Shown here one piece after another: positions 23,081-33,385 of a stretch of DNA of 64,000 bases. How positions within the stretch are numbered: position 1 is the first letter of the stretch; each line of letters starts with the position of its first letter. A program made the translations under genes and the position numbers. The stretch lies in the NCBI GenBank assembly GCA_027924585.1, contig BSBM01000809.1:2125001-2189000 (forward strand), written 5' to 3'. Origin of the DNA: Larix kaempferi. Taxonomy: Eukaryota > Streptophyta > Pinopsida > Pinales > Pinaceae. The notes beneath the pieces are model-generated. The model saw only the letters and a program-made list of their open reading frames with translations, had not been told where the DNA came from and made no database searches.

Positions 23081-23183
23081 TACGGATGTGTGTATATATA
23101 AACAATCTATAATCAATTACCATTTCTAATATTCATTCAATATTTAATTTAAATCAGTTTAGCATAAAACATGTGTAAAACTG

Positions 23184-25333
23184 CACCAATGCCATGCCTT
23201 GAGGCATCACGTTCCACTATAAAGGTTTTTATGAAGTCAAGCGTGGCTAATAGAAGAGTTGTATACATAACCAATTTAAGTTTTTCAAAAGCTTTGGTTG
23301 GTTCTTGAGTCTAAGAGAATGCCTCCATTTTCAATAATCTTGTTAGAGGTGTTGCTACTTGACCATAATTCTTGACGAATTTGCGGTAGTTACCTTCCAA
23401 TCCTAATAATTCTCTAAGATTCTTCAAGGTTTTGGGAAGTGGCCATTCCATGATAGCCTTAATTGTTTTAGGTCCACTTTGATGCCTTCATGAGATATAA
23501 TATGACCCAAATATTCCATTTCATGAACCCAAAAGGCACACTTAGAAGGATTGGCATATATTTGGTGCTCCTCCAATAGTTTTAAGACCTTTTCCATGTG
23601 TTGTAAATGATCCTCCCAGTATTTTCTATAGATTAGACTATCATAAAAAAATACTAACACAAATTTTCTTAGGGAGGCTTTAAAAATAGAATTCATCAAG
23701 CTTTGAAATGTGGAAGGTGCATGGGTAAGGCCGAATGACATTATTGAAAATTCATAATGACCTTGATGTGTTCTAAATGTTGTTTTTGGAATGTATTCTT
23801 CCTCATTTTGATTTGATGAAATCCAAAATGAAGATCCAACTTGGAAAAGAAAATTGCTCCATGTAATTCATCAATGATGGGAAAAAGAAACTTATCTTTT
23901 ATGGTCACCTTTATGATCTCTCTATAGTCTAAACACATACACCATGGACCTTTCTTTTTATGACATCACCACTGATACGTTAGAGAAATAAATTTGGCTA
24001 CGTTGAATGATGCCTGCATCTAACATTTCTTGAACCATTTTTCAATTTAACTCTTTTGTGCATATGGGTGCCTGTAGAGTCTGATGTGAGGTGGTACACT
24101 AATTGGTTACAAATGAATAAAATGTCCATGATCTCTAGTAGGTGGAAATCATTTAGGAATTTCTTCAAATACCTTGGAATGTTTGTCAATAACTTGTTGG
24201 AGATCCATTGGAATAGAGAGCATTGATGTTTTCACTTCTAGTGAGCACAAGAGCCATTGTTCCCAATTAGTGTCACCATTGGACCCCTAGTACGACATAA
24301 GCACCACCCATTTGGAATGCAATCATTGGACTATCCAATAAATATTCCCCCATTGTAAGCTTAATACTATAAAATTTCCCTAAACAGTTTATGGTACCTC
24401 CATCTACAATCATTACTTGAAATTCTAGTGTGGGATATACAAAGCAATTGAGAAGTTTGGCTAATTTGCAATTAATGAAGCTATGAGTACTACCAAAATC
24501 AATCAACATTGTTACCTTTTTCTTTTTGATGTATCCTTCTATCCCAAGAGTTTGAGGAGTGTTAATTCTGGCCAATGCATGGCAAGATTTGGTTGGAGTA
24601 GTGTCTTATAGATTTAACTCTTGAGAGTGTTCTAGTTTTGGATCATCTTCCTCTTCACAATCTATGGAGAATAGTTTATTCTCATTTCACTTATGCCCTT
24701 TAATGTACTTGCTATCACAATTGAAACATAGTCCCTTTGCTCTTTTTTCTTCCAATAGTTGAGGTTCCAAACTTATAGGTTGATTGTGGTTGGGGGAGGA
24801 AACACTTCCCTCTCTATAGGTGTTAGTAGTAGCCCTTCTAGTAGCCACATTTTTAGTTTCAACTTTCCTTGACAAACTAAAATGCATTCTCCAATGATTT
24901 AGGTTCAAAGAGATGTACCTCATGTTGAATGCTCTCCTTTAGAGTTCCCATAAAGAGATCCAACAAATTATCCTCGGGAATGTTCTTCACTCTAAGAAAA
25001 ATTTTGAACCTTCTTAATGTGCTCCCCAACTTGACCTTTTTGCTTGATATTTATCAATTGGATAAAGAAGGTGTTACTATTGATATCCCCATAATGTGTT
25101 ATCAATTCTTCTATAAATATAGACCAAGATATAATAGAGTTCTTTTTTACGATTACAAATCCGTTGGTACTAGACAAATTAATCAAGTTATAAATATAAG
25201 GATGCAATAGTTACCTTTTGTAAAGTTGGAGCTTTGTGTAGATTGAAGAATTGCTTCACTTGGAATATTCATGTTATTGGGTCATTTCCATCAAAATTTC
25301 TCATATCAATCTTGGGAATGAAGTAGTTCCTTG
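23184..25333 (-). pseudogene. Ty3-C copy B: RT, protease and Gag up to the Copia-1 insertion
   Basis: Minus-strand RT frames are 23938-23741 and 23741-23424, with MSFGLTHAPSTFQSLMNSIF and active-site region VFFYDSLIY, where copy A has FFDDILIY. Then come protease (about 24273-24575, TMLIDFGSTHSFINCKLAKL, where Asp-Ser-Gly reads Asp-Phe-Gly), the zinc region (LCFNCDSKYIKGHK, about 24687-24730), and Gag capsid frames (24923-24770, 25207-24992). The block starts abruptly at 23184 at the duplication junction and is cut at 25333 by Copia-1. The rest of Gag lies beyond 30325. Confidence 0.75.
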
Positions 25334-26081
25334 TGTGATAATCTGCAGAAGGATCTAATAGCTGTAACAAACTCTCAAGAAGTACAGAGAAGAAGAGAAG
25401 AATGCACTCAATAATCACTCATGAACACAGAAAATGGAGAATAGCAGTATCATACATCAGCTATGAGCTGGAACTGTGAATAATGAATACAATGATGAAA
25501 TAACTGTGTACAGAATTCAAATTAACCAAGGAGGTCATTCGAATCATGCTCAAAGTCTAGTTTGGATTACAATGGAGACATCATCCAATCAGTAGTATCA
25601 GTCATAAATGGTAATAGTCAGTCAAGTGAGTCTAAATGAGTCTAACATAACCATCTAGGCATAAATTAGGGGATGGAGATTCCAAGGAGGGCGCATGAGG
25701 TTGTCAGAAGGTCAAGTGGCACTCCAGAACTAGCTAACTAGGAGCTACAGGGAGTTAGCATGAGCAATCAGTGGAAGAACTGCTCAATCAATGCACCAAC
25801 TGACTGTCAACTCCTGGTAGATGAGATAAGGCACTCTAACTGAAAGATAACTGGTGATAGGTGAGCAAAGGCGCACTTGTCATGCAGAAGAGTCAAATAG
25901 GGCGCATCAGGTAGGTAGGAGGCCAACTGGGGGCTGAAGAAAGGCTCTGGAGAGCTGAAAATAAGCTCTAGGTGCTGGGTGGACCACCAACATGATGATT
26001 GGATGCATGCAAATGCATGCATCATGTAGATTTGCATTCAGGCATGCAAAATATAAAAATGATGGTGTGAATATTCCAACA
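25334..26081 (-). repeat. Copia-1 3' LTR
   Basis: Starts TGTGATAATCTGC and ends ATATTCCAACA on the plus strand. Collinear with 29581-30320 with scattered differences. Followed at 26082-26087 by CCCCCC, the complement of the polypurine tract. Confidence 0.88.
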
Positions 26082-27176
26082 CCCCCCTGCAAGCTATACT
26101 ATGAGATGATAACTGAAAACTGAAAAATAGGGCCTTGGTGACTAAGACCAAAGGTCACCCCGTACAATCAATCTAAATAAACTAAGTGAGGAAAGAGGGA
26201 AAATCCAATGGGAAGAAATCTCTCCCTCAAAATAGACTAGGGGATGCTAATGTAGCATATCATCACTCACCCCAGAAGGAGGCAAGTGTCCTTCTTTTCC
26301 GAAGAAGGATCGATCGATCTGAAATGGATCAGCAATGTGAGAAGGATGAAACCTTCCATTCTAAAAATCTGATCTGGTTCTTCTATGATCATGTCGATCA
26401 CCAACCAAATCACCGACAAATTAGAGTGTAATGGCTTCCCATCGAGGAAGAGTAGGATCATCAGGTGAGAGATCTTTAGGTTCTTATGGATCTGGATCTC
26501 CCATCTGCTCATCTTCATCATCAATTGCTAGATCTTCAAGCTCTTATGGATCTGGATCTAGCATTCCCTCGTCATCATCTCCATCTTCAGATACTGAATC
26601 TGAAATCTCATGTGATGATGCTTCGCTCTCGTGATAATAAATCAAAGGAGGTGGTATTTTCCTCTTTGGAAGAAGTGGATCATGCTCCAAAAACATAATA
26701 TGAAGATCATCATGGAGCATGTGATTCGAACCAACTGAGGTAGAATCAAAACCATGAATGTGTATATAGTTCTTTGATATCTCCCTTGAACCAACATAGG
26801 TGAGATCATAACCAAAGAAACTATGACATGATGATGGTATCTTGGACTTCAAATCAGATCCAAGAATTGGAAGATGGTTTCTCATGATCTCCTTTGAACC
26901 AACAGGGGTAAAATCAAAACCAAAATCACAAAACGGTGAATGAGTCATGAACCCAAGCGAATGATAGAGTCTTCCATCTTCGGTGAAACTCTAAAAACAT
27001 GTGCCAATGACCAAATAGGAGTCCAAAGAAAGCATTTGATGAGGGAGGGCGAATGCATTGCCTCCTAAATCTGATTGTACCTTCAAAATACTCAGTAGGT
27101 CATCATCTTGCACATCAACAAGTGCATCAACTCCATGAAAGTGTATGTAGTTCTTTGATATTTCCTTTGAACCAAC
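26082..27176 (-). pseudogene. Copia-1 repeated-peptide region, distal part
   Basis: The minus-strand frame 26948-26544 and its extensions encode repeated motifs: DLTYVGSREISKNYIHIHG, DFTPVGSKEIMRNHLPILG and FDSTSVGSNHMLHDDLHI. After an acidic stretch (SVSEDGDDDEG) come MLDPDP followed by a stop and ELEDLA, and a second DPDP followed by a stop and EPKDLS. The units recall the unit DSDLTYVG and MLDPNPQEPQDLAPIG at 27629-27790, so the solo LTR splits one repeat array. It does not look like RT or integrase. It may derive from the integrase-RT hinge or be a new structural region. Stops such as those after DPDP show decay. Confidence 0.5.
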
Positions 27177-27628
27177 TATTGGTTGTGGAGCCTGATCTTC
27201 CAGCCTCTTAGATGATGTTGTTTCAGTCGTGTTGTACCCCAGGTTTGGTTATGATCCCGGCACGAGCCCCAGGGGGTCTGGGCCCATGGTTTTGAGTAAC
27301 CCGTGGTATTTTCCCTTTGTATTTCCCCTTTATAAGAAATACATTGTAATACGGCTAAGGTTGATGTATTAGGTATTATGCATTGTAAAGATCTATGAGA
27401 TCATGAAGAGAGACTGTGAGACAATGAACAGGAAGTGCATTTGATGTGGTGCAGGTTGTATCCCTTCATTTGTTGGATGGTATAATAATAAGGACTAGCA
27501 ATTTCAGTGTGGACGTAGCCTATCTTGGGTGAACCACGGTATATTGGTGTCTCTCTTGTAATGTGTTTGTGTGATTATATTTGCATTTATGTTTATTTTT
27601 ATTGCTCTGTGATCCTATTTTTCTAACA
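27177..27628 (+). repeat. Solo LTR of Copia-2 inside Copia-1
   Basis: 452 bp, nearly collinear with the complement of the Copia-2 LTR at 61013-61515. Target duplication CCAAC on both sides (27172-27176 and 27629-27633). The first bases are TA instead of TG; the end is TTTCTAACA. No internal sequence of the family is present, so it is the usual product of LTR-LTR recombination. It carries the GGGTGAACCACG motif at 27527-27538. Confidence 0.85.
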
Positions 27629-28698
27629 CCAACATAGGTGAGATCACTATCAAAGGAACTAGGACATGATGATGATGGATCTCCAACAATATCACTAGTG
27701 GATGCAATTGTGGTGGCCCACTTTGCCATAGGATTTGAACCAATAGGTGCTAGATCTTGAGGTTCTTGTGGATTTGGATCTAGCATTCCCACTTCTTCAA
27801 GAGTCCTATTTTTCCCAATCTTCTTTGGTAAATCTTTTCCATTTGGAAGACCTTCAACCACATTTTGAGCTTGCAAGTTTTGTAAATGCTTGTAGTTGAG
27901 ATGAGATAGCCTACTCTCTTCATTTGCATGAGAGTGAAGAGTAGACTCCTTTGAGAGAGGTAAGAAGTGTGAAAACTCATAGAGTTTTGTCTTATGATTT
28001 GCAACTCCCTTTGCAATGATTTTCCCTGAAACCATGTGTTGTCTCTCGACTTCATTTGGAGAAAAGATCACTCTTCTGGGCTCTCCAATATGAGTCATTT
28101 GACACACTGAAAGTATATTTGTTGTGAGAGAAGGAACATAAAGCACATCAGAAAAGTAACCATGGTGAAGATCGATTCTTCCAATCCCCTGAGAGGAGAC
28201 TTCTGAATCATTGCCCAACATGATGGAAGGGCCAACTGAGCATTCGAAGTTGGAGAAGAGATCTTTGGAGTAAGACATATGTCTTGTTGCTCCTAAATCT
28301 ATGATGAATGAAGAATCTGTTGATGCTCTTGCCATGAGGGCATGACATCTCTCGTTTTCCTCAGATCTAGAAGGTTCAGTATCAGTATCTTTCTTCCTTG
28401 CACATGCCGGTACAGGAAGATTGTTCTTCTCAAGTAACTGAGCCATCAAGTCTATAGTCTTTTTCATACAAGAAATCTCAGGATGAAATCCTCGGTGACA
28501 ATATGTGCACTTGGATCTCTCTTTCTGAGATTGCTTGTTCTTCTCTAAGTTCGAAATCCCATATGACTGATATGAAACATCTTTTGGCTTTGTATCATTC
28601 GATCTCTTTTCAGAAATATTTTGTTTTCCCTTTGCATTCGCTCTTTTGGCCTCAACAGTTGTAAGGGTCGAATCCAACTTTGGTTTGACCATTCCCAT
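27629..28698 (-). pseudogene. Copia-1 zinc knuckle, protease, GAG-pre-integrase and start of repeated-peptide region
   Basis: Minus-strand frame from 28698. The Lys-rich start is followed by the CCHC knuckle CTYCHRGFHPEISC, then protease with SFIIDLGATRHM, where the copia-typical Asp-Ser-Gly reads Asp-Leu-Gly (one C-to-T change would explain it), then YSDVLYVPSLTTNILSVCQ-type motifs and the GAG-pre-integrase HLNYKHLQNLQAQNVVEGLP. The frame then jumps directly to acidic/Pro repeats (MLDPNPQEPQDLAPIG, SSFDSDLTYVG) without an integrase core. It reads into the solo LTR at 27628. Confidence 0.75.
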
Positions 28699-28703
28699 GG
28701 AGA

Positions 28704-29261
28704 TTAATTCTCCTCCTCTTGAATAAGAGATTGGATGAATTCATCAAGTGAGGGAAACTTCCATTTTGGAATGGACATCTTAGTTGACTGAAATGTGGAG
28801 ACAAAAACTGAGAAGTTTGGCCCCAATTTAGAGAGAATGGAAAGAATAAGTTGCTTGTCTTCTTTCACTATCTCATATATTTTCAATTGAGAAATCAAGC
28901 TTTTGAACTTGTTTAAGAATGCATTGATGGATTCGAAGCTTTCAAGACTCAAAGAGATGAGTTCATTCTCCAATTTATGACCTTTCAGATCATCTTTCTA
29001 TCCAAAGAGGGATTCGAGCTTGTCCCAAACCTCTTTTGGAGATGTTAGATCAATGACATGGAAGTGAAGATCTTCAAAAATTGAGAGAAGAAGTAAGCCT
29101 ATTGCTTCATCAAGCCTATCCAAGTATTTGGATTTCTCTACTGCACTGAGTGGTTTGACCATAGTTCCATTTAGTATCATGGTGAAGCTCTTGGAACTCA
29201 TGAAGAGAGCCATCTTAGCTTTCCATTCAACATAGTTGGAAGAGGTGAGTTTTAGATCCAT
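28704..29261 (-). pseudogene. Copia-1 Gag
   Basis: Minus-strand frames 29261-28998 and 28973-28704, same frame. MDLKLTSSNYVEWKAKMALF is a UBN2/DUF4219-like copia Gag start, followed by LTSPKEVWDKLESLFG and ESINAFLNKFKSLISQLKIY. A single-base shift at about 28700 separates Gag from the knuckle-protease frame. Confidence 0.75.
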
Positions 29262-29568
29262 CTAAACAATGAAGGTCGAATTGAAGAAGAATTCGAATGG
29301 GTGAATAAACCTGCAAAACAAGAAGAGTTTTGTTGATGGAGATTTGCTACACTTCGAATGAACACTACCTTAAGACACTCGAGAACATATGACTAAGTCC
29401 TTCGCACCTGGATAGAACTCAATAGATTTCTCCAATGAATTCAAGGTAATAGCACCAGGGTTTGCTGTGGAAACTCAGAGGCTTCTGATGCTTAGGGAAA
29501 GATAGATGCTCAAAGAAATGTTGCAATTGTTGCTACTGCAACTGCTGCAATTCGAATAGTTGTTGACT

Positions 29569-29580
29569 ACTCTGATACCA
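29569..29580 (-). other. Copia-1 primer binding site
   Basis: Plus strand reads ACTCTGATACCA, i.e. TGGTATCAGAGT on the element strand, complementary in style to initiator tRNA-Met, directly next to the LTR. The stretch 29262-29568 is untranslated leader. Confidence 0.8.
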
Positions 29581-30320
29581 TGTGATAATCCGTAGAAGGA
29601 TCTAACAATTGTAACAAGCCTCACAAAACAATCTCTCAAGAAGTGCAGAGAAGAAGAGAAGATGCCACTCACTAATCACTCATGAACACAGAAAATGGAG
29701 AATAGCAGTATCATACATCTGTTGTGAGCTGGAACTATGAATAATGAATACAATGATGAAATAATTGTGTACAGAATTCGAATTAAAAAAGGAGGTCATT
29801 CGAATCATGCTCAAAGTCTAGCTTGGAGTACAATGGAGACATCATCCAGTCAGTAGTATCAGTCATAAATGGTAATAGTCAGTCAAGTGAGTATAACTGA
29901 GTCTAATAGAACCATATAGGCATAAATCAGGGGATGGAGACTCCAAGGAGGGCGCATGAGGCTATGAGAAGGTCAAGTGGCACTCCAAAACTAGCTAAAT
30001 GGGAGCTATAGGCAGTTAGCATGAGCAATCAGTGGAAGAACTACGTAATCAATGCACCAGCTGACTGTCAACTCTTGGTAGGTGAGATAAGGCACTCTAA
30101 CTGAAAGATAACTAGTGGTAGGTGAGCAAAGGCGCACTTGTCATGCAGAAGAGTCAAATAGGGCGCATCAGGTAGGTAGGAGGCCAACTGGTGGCTGAAG
30201 ACAGGCTCTGGAGAGCTGAAAATAATCTCTAGGTGTTGGGAGGACCACCAACATGATGACTGGATGCATGCAGCATGCAGGCATGCAAAATATAAAAATG
30301 ATGCTGTGAATATTCCAACA
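29581..30320 (-). repeat. Copia-1 5' LTR
   Basis: 740 bp, TGTGATAATCC to ATTCCAACA on the plus strand, followed by TSD CCTTG. Slightly shorter than the 748-bp partner because of small indels. Confidence 0.88.
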
Positions 30321-30325
30321 CCTTG

Positions 30326-31516
30326 GTCTTGCATTGAACTCATTATGATGTGATGAATATTCAAATGTCAAGGACTCAGACCTATTTTTCTCCAACTATT
30401 TCTCAATTTTCTCAAGATATGACTGAAACAAGTCCCTCTTGTTCTCCTTATCATCTTCTAGAGGTGTCGATTTTTAGTTAACATGGACAATTATATCCTT
30501 CACAAGTTCTTGCCCCATGTTTTTAATGCTCTTTTTCACATCCACTTTGAATTCTTTGAATCCATCTTGCATATCCCTCTTGAATGTTTTAAATCCCTCA
30601 TTCATATCCCCTTTGAATTTTTGGAATTCATCCATCTTTACCATATTCATGATGTCCACCTTTTTAGCATTATACTTTCAAGTCCATCCACTCTATTGGT
30701 CTCATGTTCAAATCCTCATGTTCTTCTTGAGAAAGTTCAAATCCTTATGTTCTTCTTGAGTTATGGATGAGCCTTTGAGAGGTTTGATGGTTGTATAATT
30801 TTTTGCTACACCTTTTTCCATATGATACCAATGATATTTACTATAATTATTCTCTATTTACTCTTTGTCACACCTTTTGAATCAGCCAAAATAGATATTC
30901 AATCAAAATTTATGCAAGTTTCAATTTAACATACCTTTAGAAACCCTAGTTTGGAAACTGCCTTGATGGTTGACCTTCCAACTAAGGTAAATCTGCAATT
31001 TTGGACCCTCTGTGTGTAAAATTTCAACTTATAGTAGCTTGATAAGTATTCTTTTCAATTTCAGAGCTCTCACCCAATTCTGATGTTCCAAGAAAGAGCT
31101 ATGGTGATTTCCCCACAACTTGTTATTTTTGTGCCTTTCAGGAGAGTGAAATTGTATAGACTACCACATGTCTAATTTTGTAGATATGATCCTAAAATTG
31201 TTACCATAAAAGTTATGATTTTTCTTCCTTATGATTCAATTGGTCTCACTCAATTTGGATCTTGTAAGCTCCATATATAATAGTTTTACCTATAACACGT
31301 GTTTCAAACTATTTTTGAACTAGTCAACAACCCTAACTTCCACAGGGTATAACTTCGAGTCCGTAATGACTCGGGACCTAAAAATTGTACCACGGATATT
31401 TCAATATGTTCTCTAAGGCCCATCCAAGTTTCATTATTTGAAACGTCGCAGGAAAACAATTATAGATAAAATGACAAGATGACTCGTTTTGGAAGCGTCC
31501 AAGCTCTGATGCCAAA
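30326..31516 (-). pseudogene. Ty3-C copy B: Gag N-terminal part and leader beyond Copia-1
   Basis: The minus-strand frame 30659-30474 encodes MDEFQKFKGDMNEGFKTFKR and then DMQDGFKEFKVDVKKS, a run of short units with the theme DM..GFK.FK that looks like a coiled coil at the Gag N-terminus. The remaining part to 31516 is leader with a PBS complement (CTCTGATGCCA, one base changed) near 31504-31514. Collinear with 20400-21588. Confidence 0.6.
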
Positions 31517-31820
31517 TGTTATGCAACAAATTCCCAAAAGATAATATAATAAGAAAGAGAGAGTAAACTATTTCCTTAAGAATGATGACAATAGGTGAAT
31601 AAGAAGCCTCTTTAGGGGAAACCTCCTTATATAATGTAGAAAAAAAACAAGACAAGATGTGATTATCTTAAATCTAGATCTCCTTGGTATATATATATAG
31701 GAGACAAAGCGTATAATTACAATTCTCGACAAACCTACAATTACAATGAAGGTCCTAATTGACCAATAAAGATAATGCAAATATAATAATAGATATAGAG
31801 ATTGATCTCTAATCGCAACA
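31517..31820 (-). repeat. Ty3-C copy B 5' LTR
   Basis: 304 bp, TGTTATGCAAC to AATCGCAACA on the plus strand; the duplicate of 21589-21892, not the partner LTR of the same element. Confidence 0.8.
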
Positions 31821-32737
31821 TGTTTTCCCAGTTAATCCTAGACATAGCCATAAGTCCTAAGACCTAAGTGGGCTCTCTTAGAGAAGAGGTAATGGAAAAA
31901 GGCACAGTCGATCAAGCTAAGAAGTTCATAAAAGCTAAAGAGAAATTGTAGAATGTCCAACACAGATAGAATTTCAAATATCCTGTTTTTTTTTTAATTT
32001 TGGTACAACAAGATATATCCCAAGACAATTTATTAGAATTTATAGCCCTAGGATTGCTATTTTTTGAAGAAAAATATATAAGCAAGGCAATTGTCTTATA
32101 ACCTCACATATTTTGAATCTTCGGAGGTAGACTTGTACTATGGATTTATTAAAATTTTATAAACTACAGCCACAGCTCCCCTTTAATATAATTTCTATTC
32201 TTTTAAGTTATTAAAAAAATTATATGCATAATACATTTTATAAATCAAATAAATTGACATCAACATGATATGAAAAAGTGTAATATACATAAACAACACT
32301 ATCAAAATCAATGTGTGTGTGTGAACTATACATCTCAAGCAAAATATACATTGCAACAATTAATTTACATGTCAATTAATGTTAGGTCTACCACTATAAC
32401 TAGAGGCATCAGTACCTCTGCTACATAAGAATGCAACAACATGATGAAATAGATATCTAAGATCTAAATGAGCCAATAGCATATTATCAATATATAGTAT
32501 CAATAGTTGATGTAGTAAGTGGAGCAACGGGTAGATTGGTGGGTATATAGGTAGAAGAAACTAGTGAAATAATTGGAGGATTAGGTTGAGGAGGAGACAG
32601 AGGTGGTGTTGGAGGAGTGTCCTTAGATGTCTCGTCATTTGAAGTTGAATAGAACAAATGTGCATGTCTTGTAGTTCGTTTCTCCTGAATCCTCAGCCTT
32701 AGGACTGGGATGGGAATAATAACAATATGACACATCA

Positions 32738-33088
32738 ATGATGTCATATTGCTTGGAAGTATTGCATATAACTCCATAGTCTTAAGATCTTACATGGTCA
32801 CTCGAGGTCAAACTAGCTCCATTTTGAAGCCAACCATCAATGTACATGATTGATCTGTGACTTACTAAAGAGATCAATGATATGTTCTTTGTTGCATGTG
32901 AGAGTTGCCTTGAGAGCAGAGACCTAACATGCAACAAATAACATATCATTGATCTCATTAGTAAGTCACATATCAATTATGTACATTGATGGTTGGCTTC
33001 AAACTGGAGCTAGTTTGACCTAAAGTGACCATGTAAGATCTGAAGACTATGGGGATCTATGCAATACTTCCAAGCAATATGAAATCAT
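32738..33088. repeat. Imperfect inverted repeat, arms about 160 bp, loop about 27 bp
   Basis: Left arm 32738-32899 ends GTTGCATGT; right arm 32927-33088 starts ACATGCAAC and ends near ATATGAAATCAT, the complement of the left start. Inner landmarks also pair (AGCCAACCATCAATGTACAT against ATGTACATTGATGGTTGGCT). Copy A has only one arm at the matching place (22820-22980). Confidence 0.8.
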
Positions 33089-33090
33089 GC

Positions 33091-33287
<197 letters not shown>

Positions 33288-33385
33288 GGGTGTGTGTATA
33301 TATAAACAATCTATACTAAATTACCATTTGTAATATTCATTCAATATTGAATGTAAATTTGTTTAGCATAAAACATGTGTAAAAC

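Larger units (their letters stand above)
21893..23183. other. Flank of Ty3-C, copy A: no gene recognised
   Basis: AT-rich sequence matching 31821-33385. A minus-strand proline-rich frame (about 22571-22768; segment GKDTPPTPHSPPQPSPP) is also open in copy B (32487-32777), so it may be a worn coding fragment of an older element; I do not recognise it. Microsatellites lie at 22376-22406 and 22988-23080. Confidence 0.5.
25334..30320 (-). mobile_element. Copia-1: Ty1/copia-type element with deleted pol, inserted in Ty3-C copy B
   Basis: LTRs 25334-26081 and 29581-30320, with a 5-bp target duplication CCTTG on both sides (25329-25333 and 30321-30325). The uninterrupted target is preserved in copy A near 20409-20413. 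A PBS for tRNA-Met directly abuts the right LTR and a C-run (polypurine on the minus strand) abuts the left LTR. The internal part holds Gag, a zinc knuckle, protease and the GAG-pre-integrase region, but no integrase core, RT or RNase H. A region of repeated peptide motifs fills that place. It is probably non-autonomous and moved in trans. A solo LTR of Copia-2 sits inside. Confidence 0.88.
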
